Shown: piece after piece, positions 9,701-17,156 of the stretch
How positions within the stretch are numbered: position 1 is the first letter of the stretch
Layout of the letters: each line of letters begins with the position of its first letter
Assembly (NCBI RefSeq): GCF_000233955.1
Contig: NZ_JH376591.1
Span: 186,001-250,000 of the forward strand
From: Paraprevotella clara YIT 11840
GTDB lineage: Bacteria; Bacteroidota; Bacteroidia; Bacteroidales; Bacteroidaceae
Direction: 5' to 3'
DNA length: 64,000 nt
Notes under the pieces: generated by a model
What the model was told of the DNA's origin: nothing
What the model saw: the letters and a program-made list of their open reading frames with translations, nothing else
Database searches by the model: none
Made by a program: the position numbers and the translations under genes

Positions 9701-10342
9701 CAGTATAAAGGTTTGAATGGACAAGGGATTCCCCAGTTCATCAACGAGAAAGGCGAACTGACTTCTACGGGTATCAACTTTCAAAGTACAGATCCTGCTT
9801 ATCTGAAATATGAAGGTTCGGTGGACCCAACCGTGACGGGAGGTTTCGATAACCAATTTAAGTATAAAGCTTGGACGTTGGGATTGTATTTCACTTTCCA
9901 GGCCGGCAATAAGTTGCGCCTGGATCCGGACTTCTCGGCTTCATACGGTGATTACAGTGCCATGCCGAAGGATCTGAAGAACCGTTGGATGAAGCCGGGC
10001 GATGAGCATTACACGAATGTGCCGGCCATTCCTTCATCCTATCAGTATGCCAACATCGAGAATCTCGATATAGCCTATAATGCCTATAACTATTCGGATA
10101 TCCGTGTAGCCAACGGTGGTTTCCTGCGGTTGAAGGAACTCACTCTTTCTTATGATTTCAATGGGGAGTGGATGAAAACAATCGGCATGAACCGTTTGCA
10201 GTTACGGTTGGTGGCTTCCAATTTGTGGCTCATCTATGCCGATAAGAAACTGAATGGGCAGGACCCGGAATTCTTCCAGAGCGGAGGTGTGTCCATGCCT
10301 TTGCCACGCCAGTTGACTTTATCTATACGAACCAGTTTTTAA
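6782..10342 (+). CDS. SusC/RagA-family TonB-dependent transporter with STN domain
   Basis: After a signal peptide ending near AQQ (28), residues 33-92 form a secretin/TonB N-terminal (STN) domain (VTVKEALEQLNTQTSYSLWL). Residues 116-190 form a carboxypeptidase-D-like regulatory domain (KVEGVVLDDLGEPLPGVAV). The plug starts at LDEVVVTGYQ and includes the SusC-type signature IRVRGASSIYGNQTPLWVVD. The rest is a large beta-barrel ending in an aromatic C-terminus (LTLSIRTSF). The 1186-residue length is usual for this subclass. The STN domain, with FecR just upstream, implies substrate-responsive expression. It forms the outer membrane channel closed by the SusD lid at 10364. The substrate is not evident, since no glycoside hydrolase is nearby. 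Confidence 0.93.
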   Translation: MFNAKRKKLLERFLILSLFCSSGTVWAQQGTVTLNLNNVTVKEALEQLNTQTSYSLWLNVGDVDLSRRISLNVTNGSVDEVLAKILAGQPLSYEVKDRTINIYPAKKDGEKARKKVEGVVLDDLGEPLPGVAVRCKEYPDAMCATDIDGKFTLNVPADGKTLQFTFVGMAPQELAVADTPMKVVMSDKEKKLDEVVVTGYQKIDRKLFTGAASRISGEEAKVDGVGDVSQMLQGKAAGVGVQSVSGTFGAAPKIRVRGASSIYGNQTPLWVVDGVVLEDVVEISADDLSSGNAATLISSAVAGLNPDDIDNFQILKDASATALYGARAMNGVIVVNTKKGKNGHASISYTGEFTVRTRPSYRQYNIMNSKDQMSVLMELEDKGWFNHSKMARTENGGVFYLMNDLIYRGELMNTEAARLAYLQKAEMRNTNWFKELFRPTIQSNNSVSISSGTDRSRYYVSMSFLDDPGWSVSDKVRRYTANVNASYDISKWLTLGVSLNGSVRNQRAPGTLDRTADPVSGEYSRDFDINPFSYALNTSRTMSPDETYIMNYAPFNILNEAKNNYIDLDMADMKYQMELTYKPVKGLDLSAIGAFRYVKSTQEHKITGNSNLAMAYRAAGDATIREKNKFLYRDPDNPDAVPEVVMPKGGFYNTTNNILKSYYFRVSGNYNRLIANEHPFNIMAGSEVKSADRQSGFNNGYGFQWDRGGTPFVDYRIIQQLLLGGDNYYGLSQYYDRFVAFFATGSFSYKGRYTFNLTGRMDGSNRLGRSRDARWLPTWNVSGSWNMLEEEFMKHQDVVSTLSLRATYGLTATMGPADNALAVFRNSTTYRGDDGYKESQIYIESLQNKDLTWEKQYEFNFGFDFGVLRNRISLSTDIYSRRGFDLIGLIRTSGMGGQKWKYANYADMKSWGVEFTLNTKNIQRKDFSWTSNLTFAYNHNEITNLESTSSIFDLMVAEGAPLEGYPVRGLFSLQYKGLNGQGIPQFINEKGELTSTGINFQSTDPAYLKYEGSVDPTVTGGFDNQFKYKAWTLGLYFTFQAGNKLRLDPDFSASYGDYSAMPKDLKNRWMKPGDEHYTNVPAIPSSYQYANIENLDIAYNAYNYSDIRVANGGFLRLKELTLSYDFNGEWMKTIGMNRLQLRLVASNLWLIYADKKLNGQDPEFFQSGGVSMPLPRQLTLSIRTSF

Positions 10343-10363
10343 TGATTTGCAAGACAGAAGAAA

Positions 10364-11884
10364 ATGAGAAATAAATATATATCATGCTATGTAGCTGCGT
10401 TCTGTGCCGGTTTGTTTTCTACGGCTTGTAACGACTTTTTGGATGAGGTGCCCGACAACCGTACGGTCATCGACACGCCCGAGGCTGTATCGGAGTTGTT
10501 GGTTTCTGCCTATCCCGATGCCAATTGTGTCTTTTTCACCGAATCCATGTCGGACAATGTGACTGACCGGGGCAATACATTGGATCCTTATGTACAGCCG
10601 GATTGGAATCGGGCTAACCGTCAGGCGTTCTATTGGGAGGACATCGACATGACTTATCAGGACAGCCCGAATTATTTCTGGATGGCCAGTTACCAGGCTA
10701 TTGCGGCGGCCAATCATGCACTTGAAGCCATTGCGGAATTGGAGGCCAAAGGCGTGGATTGTTCCGCACAGAAAGGAGAGGCGTTGTTATGCCGGGCCTA
10801 CAATCATTTTATGCTGGTGAATGTGTTTGCGCAACATTATAATCCTGCGTTTGCCGCTATCGATATGGGAGTGGCTTACGTGACGGAACCGGAAAAAGAA
10901 GTGTTCGGGCATTACGAGCGTGTGTCGGTGAAAGAAACATACGACAAAATCCGCAAGGACTTGGAAGAAGGCTTGCCTCTGATTTCCAATAAGGCATACG
11001 GTGACACACCGAAATATCATTTTACCCGTGAGGCTGCCCAGGCTTTTGCCTGCCGTTTCTATCTATATGTCGGAGAGTGGCAGAAAGCTATCGATGCAGC
11101 AGACGAAGCTTTGGGGGATAACCCGACGTTGCGGAATTGGAATGAATATATTCAGATGTCTACGGCCAATCGGGAGAAAAACTACACTTCGGTACAGGAG
11201 AGTGCGAATTTGCTGTTGGCATCCACTGTATCTCAGTTTGCCGTGGATCAGTCGTTCTATCGTTACGGATATTCTACTACAGTCAATAACTCGCTATTTC
11301 AGCAAAATGATAATGTGGTGAACGGGGTTTGGGCTTATCGTGCCGAAGCATATAATGTGTCCAGCGAGGCTTTGACCATGATGAAGTGGAAGCCCTATTT
11401 GAAGAGCGACGGAGTGAATTCCAACAGTGGTATTTATTATGTAATGGATCCGCTTTTCACCACTGACGAGGTGGTGTGCGACCGCATCGAGGCTTTGGCT
11501 ATGGCCGGACGTTACGATGAGGCTTGCGAAGACATCGAGTTGTTTTTGACGAATAAGGTGAAGAACTACGATTCGATAGCTCAGCCTGTCACTTCGTTAA
11601 TGGTGGAAACTTATTATAAGAAGTTTGCCCCATTGCATCCTTTCTATGAAAACCAGATGAGTGAGAAGCAAATGGCTTTTGTCAACTGTGCGGTAGATTT
11701 CCGTCGCAGGGAGTTGCTGATGGAAGGCGGACGCTGGTTCGACATCAAGCGTTTTGATATTGAAATTACCCACGAAGCTTATCAGACGGGAGCCACGGAT
11801 GTGTTGGCACGTCGCGACCTTCGTCGTGCAGTGCAGATACCTGAAGAGGTTATTTCGTATGGGGTGGTTCCTAATCCCCGGTAA
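10364..11884 (+). CDS. SusD/RagB-family nutrient-binding lipoprotein
   Basis: A lipoprotein signal (LFSTAC) is followed by NDFLDEVPDNRTV, the usual SusD start. TPR-like helices follow (YQAIAAANHALEAIAELE, then GEALLCRAYNHFMLVNVFAQ). The conserved C-terminal part includes FRRRELLMEGGRWFDIKRF. It sits 21 bases after susC and would form the extracellular lid that captures substrate for it. The length of 506 residues is normal. Confidence 0.92.
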   Translation: MRNKYISCYVAAFCAGLFSTACNDFLDEVPDNRTVIDTPEAVSELLVSAYPDANCVFFTESMSDNVTDRGNTLDPYVQPDWNRANRQAFYWEDIDMTYQDSPNYFWMASYQAIAAANHALEAIAELEAKGVDCSAQKGEALLCRAYNHFMLVNVFAQHYNPAFAAIDMGVAYVTEPEKEVFGHYERVSVKETYDKIRKDLEEGLPLISNKAYGDTPKYHFTREAAQAFACRFYLYVGEWQKAIDAADEALGDNPTLRNWNEYIQMSTANREKNYTSVQESANLLLASTVSQFAVDQSFYRYGYSTTVNNSLFQQNDNVVNGVWAYRAEAYNVSSEALTMMKWKPYLKSDGVNSNSGIYYVMDPLFTTDEVVCDRIEALAMAGRYDEACEDIELFLTNKVKNYDSIAQPVTSLMVETYYKKFAPLHPFYENQMSEKQMAFVNCAVDFRRRELLMEGGRWFDIKRFDIEITHEAYQTGATDVLARRDLRRAVQIPEEVISYGVVPNPR

Positions 11885-11923
11885 GGAACTTTGGTAGTAA
11901 CTATAATTTAAAAAAGCTAACAG

Positions 11924-12778
11924 ATGAAAAAGATTATCATATTTGCAGCATTGTGCCTGTCCTTCCTGACGGCTTGCGATAAAGAAGACCTCGGTGGGTC
12001 GAATATACATGTACCGGAGTTCGATTATAATGCGCTGAGCGAGACGGACAAGTATATTTATGACCATTATACGGTGCCATACAATGTGGAGGTCGTGTAT
12101 CGTTGGAATCAAGGCGATGTGTCGTCCGACGACATGCGGAAGAATTTGGTACCGCCCCGTGAATCTCAGGTGGAACCGTTTTTGGAGATGATCGAAAAAG
12201 TGTGGGTGGATACTTACACGGCGGAAGTCGGACAACAGACTTTACGTTCTTACATACCCAAGCAAATCCTTTTGGTGGGGAGTGCCAGTTATAATGATGA
12301 CGGAAGTACGACGGAAGGTACGGCCGAAGGCGGACGGCAGATTGTGTTGTATTCGGTGAACGATTTCAACTTTACGTTGGAACAGATTCAGTCGTATGCC
12401 CATGTGATGCACCATGAGTTTGCCCATATTTTGCACCAGAATGTAGAATATGATGCAGAGTTTGAGAAAATCACTCCCTCTTATTCTTCTTCATGGATGC
12501 AGATGAACGACGAAACGGCGCGGACCAAAGGTTTCATTACGGCTTATGCTTCTTCAAGTGCAGACGAGGATTTTGCGGAGATGGTGTCTATCATGTTGAC
12601 GAATTCTCCGGAGGACTGGGACAATATGATAGAGAGTGCGGGGAATGCGACGGCAGTAGAAGCTTTGCGTAAGAAGGAAGCCATCGTGGTGGCTTATATG
12701 AAAAATAACTGGGGCGTCGATATGAAAGATTTCCAGAAAGAAGTGGTAGCCGCGATCGAGGCTGCGGTACGTAATTAA
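11924..12778 (+). CDS. Substrate import-associated zinc metallohydrolase lipoprotein
   Basis: A lipoprotein signal (SFLTAC) is followed by a 265-residue domain with the zinc motif HHEFAHILH; HEFAH is at residues 164-168. Downstream residues include ITAYASSSADEDFAEMVSIM, where an acidic third ligand would be expected. Its size and position directly after SusC/SusD match the Bacteroidetes family named substrate import-associated zinc metallohydrolase lipoprotein. It is probably exposed at the cell surface and cleaves the captured substrate, perhaps a peptide or protein, though the real substrate of the family is unknown to me. It lies 39 bases after susD in the same operon. Confidence 0.85.
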   Translation: MKKIIIFAALCLSFLTACDKEDLGGSNIHVPEFDYNALSETDKYIYDHYTVPYNVEVVYRWNQGDVSSDDMRKNLVPPRESQVEPFLEMIEKVWVDTYTAEVGQQTLRSYIPKQILLVGSASYNDDGSTTEGTAEGGRQIVLYSVNDFNFTLEQIQSYAHVMHHEFAHILHQNVEYDAEFEKITPSYSSSWMQMNDETARTKGFITAYASSSADEDFAEMVSIMLTNSPEDWDNMIESAGNATAVEALRKKEAIVVAYMKNNWGVDMKDFQKEVVAAIEAAVRN

Positions 12779-12794
12779 ATAAGAAACTTGAACG

Positions 12795-14156
12795 ATGAAG
12801 AAAATGAGGAGACATGGATGGTCCATGATGATGGTCGTATGGGCTGCTTGTGTGTGCGGTAGTTGCAAGAATGAGGTGGATGACGTGTTCGACCGGGATG
12901 CGACATCGCGTATCGAAGCGGTAATCACCGAGTGTGAAGACATGTTGCAGAGTTCGGAGTATGGTTGGCGTTTCGATTATACGCCTACCAACAGTGCGAT
13001 GGTGAATTTTGTAATGCGTTTTAAGGACGGACGTGTAACGATGGAAAATGCCGAAGGGGAGACTTCCGAATCGACCTATAAAATAGCCAATGCCGAAGGT
13101 CCGGTGCTTTCATTCGATACTTATTCCATACTGCATGACTTGGCTGACCCGTCGGAGTACCCGTTGGGGACGGGCAAGGGCGGAGAGTTTGAATTCATAG
13201 TGTGCCGAGTGACAGAAGACACGATTTACGTGAGGGGACGCAAGTCAGGAAATGATTTCAAACTTTCGCGTGCGGCCGAAGGGGAGATTCAGCATGTCCG
13301 TTTGGAAACGGCCTTGGATATCGACGGAGGGAAGGATATTACTTTCTTCCACACCTTGCAGGTAGGGGGACAGGATGCCGCTACTTTGTTTTTAGGGAAC
13401 GACAAACGTAGCCTGGATGTGATGACGGCAGACGAGCAAACCCTTAACGTGCCGGTGGATTTTACGGCAGACGGTTTTCGTTTTGCTTCGCCGGTTGTAG
13501 CTGCCGGAGTGGCGGTTTCAGAGATGAAATGGGATAATACGCGAAAGACTTTTATGACGACGGATGGTAATGTGATATTGACAGAAGCGGCTTCCAGCCC
13601 CTTCAATCTGGGGCAGACGGTAGAACAACTGTTGGCAGTTCCTTATTGTCTTATGAAAGGTGCGAGTGCGGCGGCCACTTTACAGTTGCTGCAATTTTCA
13701 AAAGATTTTCCGGAGTGGCAGCGTACGGAGTTTTTCTTCAATGCCGAGGCTACGGTAGATACGTTGAAATATCAGGTGGACACGCAGGAAACGGTGACGG
13801 AAATAGGTCGTACACATGGACAGACCGTACTCAATGCCATGAGTTTTGTGGTGAATAACCAATACGGTTTGCCTGAATGGGGGAACTTTACCGTGAAACG
13901 GAATGAGATAAAAGATGCTGATGAGGTGAAGTTTGTGGAAGGCATCCGTAATGGTGCTCCAGCCAATACATTGAACAAAAACATATATTGTAAGAAAATC
14001 AAGGGTATTTTGTTCGATTCCAAAGGCGTGACGGTGGTATCCCGGAAGGGGATGTTCTATGTCGTGTCGACTTCGGATGCAAAAATGTGGTTGGTGCTCG
14101 AACCTCAGGGCTTGCCTTCACCGGCTATGGTGATTCCTACCTTAATCAAGCAATAA
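12795..14156 (+). CDS. DUF4302-family lipoprotein
   Basis: A signal peptide with a lipobox (VCGSC) leads into IEAVITECEDMLQSSEYGWRF, the recognisable start of DUF4302. It then continues through strands such as YGLPEWGNFTVKRNEI. Proteins of this family are known only as companions of SusC/SusD pairs with the zinc metallohydrolase lipoprotein, as here. They are assumed to be surface substrate-binding proteins; no catalytic motif is visible. ATG 12795 or 12804 could be the start. The gap from the metallohydrolase gene is 16 bases. Confidence 0.8.
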   Translation: MKKMRRHGWSMMMVVWAACVCGSCKNEVDDVFDRDATSRIEAVITECEDMLQSSEYGWRFDYTPTNSAMVNFVMRFKDGRVTMENAEGETSESTYKIANAEGPVLSFDTYSILHDLADPSEYPLGTGKGGEFEFIVCRVTEDTIYVRGRKSGNDFKLSRAAEGEIQHVRLETALDIDGGKDITFFHTLQVGGQDAATLFLGNDKRSLDVMTADEQTLNVPVDFTADGFRFASPVVAAGVAVSEMKWDNTRKTFMTTDGNVILTEAASSPFNLGQTVEQLLAVPYCLMKGASAAATLQLLQFSKDFPEWQRTEFFFNAEATVDTLKYQVDTQETVTEIGRTHGQTVLNAMSFVVNNQYGLPEWGNFTVKRNEIKDADEVKFVEGIRNGAPANTLNKNIYCKKIKGILFDSKGVTVVSRKGMFYVVSTSDAKMWLVLEPQGLPSPAMVIPTLIKQ

Positions 14157-14180
14157 TCAATTTAATTTATCAGTAAAAAT

Positions 14181-15578
14181 ATGAAGAAACAAACATTTGT
14201 ATTATGGGCTTTGACTGGAATGCTGGCTGTTCCGGCTTCGGCTCAGGTGGATTATAAGACCCGTGCCATCGTGGCGGAACCGGAAAATGTTCCGGTTGCG
14301 AAACGTTCGTCGGTGTGGAGTGCCGAAAGTGCCGAATATGGTTATCCGGTCGGTTTGCGTAATTTGGGTATGATTAGTCAGGATGACAATGCCTGTTGTA
14401 ATTTCCTTTCTTTTAATAAGGTCATTAACCGTGATGCTTATATGTGGGCTCCGATAGGGGAAACCGTATCTTATATCGACAATTCTTCCGTGCAGGCTGT
14501 AGACTATCATTGGTTTATTCCCGGTGCGGATGCTACGGAGTTGGAAACTCAGGATGCTGATGCGGTTTACAATACGTCCGGTATCTATCCGTTCCCGACT
14601 ATGACAGTGAAGGACGGAGCGGGGCAAACTTATACTTATACGGCACCTGGTAAACTTAAGGTCGGAGGGAAAGGAGAGATTTGTACCTCTAATATGTTGC
14701 AATTGGGTACGGATGCCAAAGATCCGGCTACAACGGCTGTAATCGGTCAACGTCCGTTCGGACAAGAAGGAACGGGATATTTAGGAGGAACCAATAGCCT
14801 GAATCTGGTGGGGTATGGCAACTTGTTCATGATTGCTCATCCGGATGCTTCCATTACCAGCGTACGGGCTTATCTGCCGGAGATACCCAAACACGAGGAG
14901 GGAGCGAAATTGCTGATGCAGATTTGGTATCCATTGACGGGAGAAAGTAGTGTTCAGTTGATGGGGTTGCCTTTAGAGGCCGTTACGCTATCTATGGATG
15001 ATATCCAAGAGACAACGGATACGAAACTGAAAAAGGCTGCTGTAGCTGAATTCAAACTGTCCGAGCCGCTGAAGATTTCCGATAAACCTTTCTTCTTGGT
15101 GACGATAGAAGGCTTTGGAACGGATCCTTCCAAAGAAAATTTCCGCTTGTACATCGACGTGAAACCGGTAGAAATGGATGAAGCTATGGCAGGTAATCTG
15201 TTGGCGCACAATTCATATTGCCGTTTGAAAGGAGAGGACGATTATCTTCGTCCGATTAATTATTACGGTGGTCAGTTAGGTGAGTCTTTCATGATTTGTC
15301 CGGTGATAGACACACATACGGAAGAAGGAGTGGGTATTCACGGTGTGGAAGCCTTGAAACCGGCACAAGCCCAATATGAGGACGGTGTCTTGTCGCTCAG
15401 TTCGGAAGGTGCGGAGCAAGCTGTTGTGTACAATGTAGGTGGCGAGAAAGTGGTGAACGCCGCGTTGGACAATGGACAAGCTGACGTGCATGTTCATTTG
15501 GCTAAAGGTATCTATCTGGTACGTTTTATGAAGGGTGGAAAAGTTTCTGGCGCAGCCAAATTGTTGTGTAACGAGTAA
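14181..15578 (+). CDS. Secreted PKD-like domain protein with C-terminal sorting-like domain
   Basis: The signal peptide ends at VPASAQ. Residues 100-155 resemble a PKD/Ig-like fold (DYHWFIPGADATELETQDAD, then GIYPFPTMTVKDGAGQTYTY). The middle (about 170-385) is an unassigned beta-rich domain. The last 70 residues (YEDGVLSLSSEGAEQAVVYN, then KGIYLVRFMKGGKVSGAAKL) resemble a T9SS type A sorting domain. It is the sixth gene of the FecR-controlled operon, 24 bases after DUF4302, and is likely a surface protein that binds the substrate or holds the complex together. No enzyme motif is recognised. Confidence 0.7.
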   Translation: MKKQTFVLWALTGMLAVPASAQVDYKTRAIVAEPENVPVAKRSSVWSAESAEYGYPVGLRNLGMISQDDNACCNFLSFNKVINRDAYMWAPIGETVSYIDNSSVQAVDYHWFIPGADATELETQDADAVYNTSGIYPFPTMTVKDGAGQTYTYTAPGKLKVGGKGEICTSNMLQLGTDAKDPATTAVIGQRPFGQEGTGYLGGTNSLNLVGYGNLFMIAHPDASITSVRAYLPEIPKHEEGAKLLMQIWYPLTGESSVQLMGLPLEAVTLSMDDIQETTDTKLKKAAVAEFKLSEPLKISDKPFFLVTIEGFGTDPSKENFRLYIDVKPVEMDEAMAGNLLAHNSYCRLKGEDDYLRPINYYGGQLGESFMICPVIDTHTEEGVGIHGVEALKPAQAQYEDGVLSLSSEGAEQAVVYNVGGEKVVNAALDNGQADVHVHLAKGIYLVRFMKGGKVSGAAKLLCNE

Positions 15579-15609
15579 TGTTTATGTTTAATATTAAATT
15601 GGAGAGAAA

Positions 15610-17115
15610 ATGAAAAAGTTTACTAAAATGTGTGCCGTTGCCGCTTGTGCGTTGTTTGCCGGAACTGCGACGGTGAGTGCAGAGGATTATGTTTGGAAAT
15701 CTGTAACGGCAGGTGATGCGACGACATACGGCATCCGTTCCGACGGGTCGTTATGGTCCTGGGGATGGAACGAAAAGGGGCAGAGCGGAAATGGCGTGTC
15801 GGAACGTACGGCCACTCCGACTTTGGCTGATGGAAACCGTGTGTGGAAAAAGACTGTTGGCGGGAAAGCATACGGCTTCTTTTTGGCAGAAGACGGCTCT
15901 TTGTGGGCTGCCGGAACTGCAACAAACGGAGTGCAAGGAACAAATGATGGTGTAGACCATAAGGTATTGACGCGGATCGGTACGGATAATGACTGGGCCG
16001 ATATGGCTTGTTCCCGTTTTTGGGGTTACAGTGCCTTTGCTATCAAAACAAACGGAACGTTGTGGTCTTGGGGCGAGAACTCTGCCGGACAGTTGGGGAT
16101 TGGTAATACGCAGGCACAGACCCTGCCGGTACAAGTAGGTACGGATACAGATTGGAAACAGGTTGCAGCCGGTGTTTCGTCTGTGTTGGCATTGAAGACC
16201 GATGGCTCATTGTGGGGCTGGGGACTCAATATGAATGGTGAATTGTTTGGATACGAAGGTCGGCAATCGTCACCGGTTCGTTTGGGAAGTGAAACGGATT
16301 GGGAAAAAGTACTTGTGATCGAGTTCCGGGCTTATGCCGTGAAGAAAGACGGTACATTGTGGGCTTGGGGTGATAATTCTCGCAACCTGTTGGGATTCAA
16401 TACTCCGACAGAAGAGGAATCTACATCTGAGGGCAATCCGGTAGAGGTTGTAACAGAGCCTCAGATTACAAAACCTACGCAAGTGACTGCCGTCGAGGGT
16501 GAGGTTCTTGCTGTATCGGGGTGCGAAAATACGTTGAGTGTGGCTACCGGTACAGATGGTATTATTGAGAAAGTCTGGATGTTCGGTTCCAATGCAGACG
16601 GTGCATTGGGTGATGGAAAAGGTTTGGGAAATGGAAATAAAGACATTCCTTTTGCGACGGTTCCGGTTAATCCTTCTTTGAAATCCAGTCTGAAGTTTAC
16701 GAGTATGTCCAGTGGACAAAATTATACGATGATGTTGACCGACGACGGTGATATTTGGGGTTGGGGATGCAACCGTGGAGGACAATTGGGCGATGAAACA
16801 CCGAACGACCAGTTGCAAGTGGCCTATAAACTGAAACCTATCGTCATTAACTGTCCGCAGGATGAGGTTTCCAGCGTGGGAAGCCTGAAAGATGGTAAAG
16901 TGGATGCGGCTGTTTCTTTCGACGGTCAAGTGCTGGCTTTGCAGAGCGACGGGCTGTTGACTTCGGGAAGAATATACGATATGAATGGCGCGGCGGTGAT
17001 GATTTTGGCTGCTTCCGAAACGTCATGGAATGTCGCCACGTTATCCCAAGGCGTATATGTGGCTGAATTTATGATAGATGGTGCTCCCGTGACTTATAAG
17101 TTCGCGGTGAAATAA
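15610..17115 (+). CDS. Secreted RCC1-repeat protein with sorting-like C-terminus
   Basis: The signal peptide ends at VSAED. At least six RCC1-like blades follow, each with a W-G-W-G type core: LWSWGWNEKGQSGNG, LWSWGENSAGQLGIGN, LWGWGLNMNGELFG, LWAWGDNSRNLLGFN, IWGWGCNRGGQLGDE. They would fold into a beta-propeller. The C-terminal 70 residues (LLTSGRIYDMNGAAVMIL, then LSQGVYVAEFMIDGAPVTYK) form a T9SS-like sorting module. RCC1 propellers in secreted bacterial proteins usually mediate binding. Its place in the SusCD operon suggests substrate or surface interaction. The gap from the previous gene is 31 bases. Confidence 0.82.
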   Translation: MKKFTKMCAVAACALFAGTATVSAEDYVWKSVTAGDATTYGIRSDGSLWSWGWNEKGQSGNGVSERTATPTLADGNRVWKKTVGGKAYGFFLAEDGSLWAAGTATNGVQGTNDGVDHKVLTRIGTDNDWADMACSRFWGYSAFAIKTNGTLWSWGENSAGQLGIGNTQAQTLPVQVGTDTDWKQVAAGVSSVLALKTDGSLWGWGLNMNGELFGYEGRQSSPVRLGSETDWEKVLVIEFRAYAVKKDGTLWAWGDNSRNLLGFNTPTEEESTSEGNPVEVVTEPQITKPTQVTAVEGEVLAVSGCENTLSVATGTDGIIEKVWMFGSNADGALGDGKGLGNGNKDIPFATVPVNPSLKSSLKFTSMSSGQNYTMMLTDDGDIWGWGCNRGGQLGDETPNDQLQVAYKLKPIVINCPQDEVSSVGSLKDGKVDAAVSFDGQVLALQSDGLLTSGRIYDMNGAAVMILAASETSWNVATLSQGVYVAEFMIDGAPVTYKFAVK

Positions 17116-17156
17116 AAGCACTGTGAAATCTTTTGTTGATTAAAAATGGAAATACG

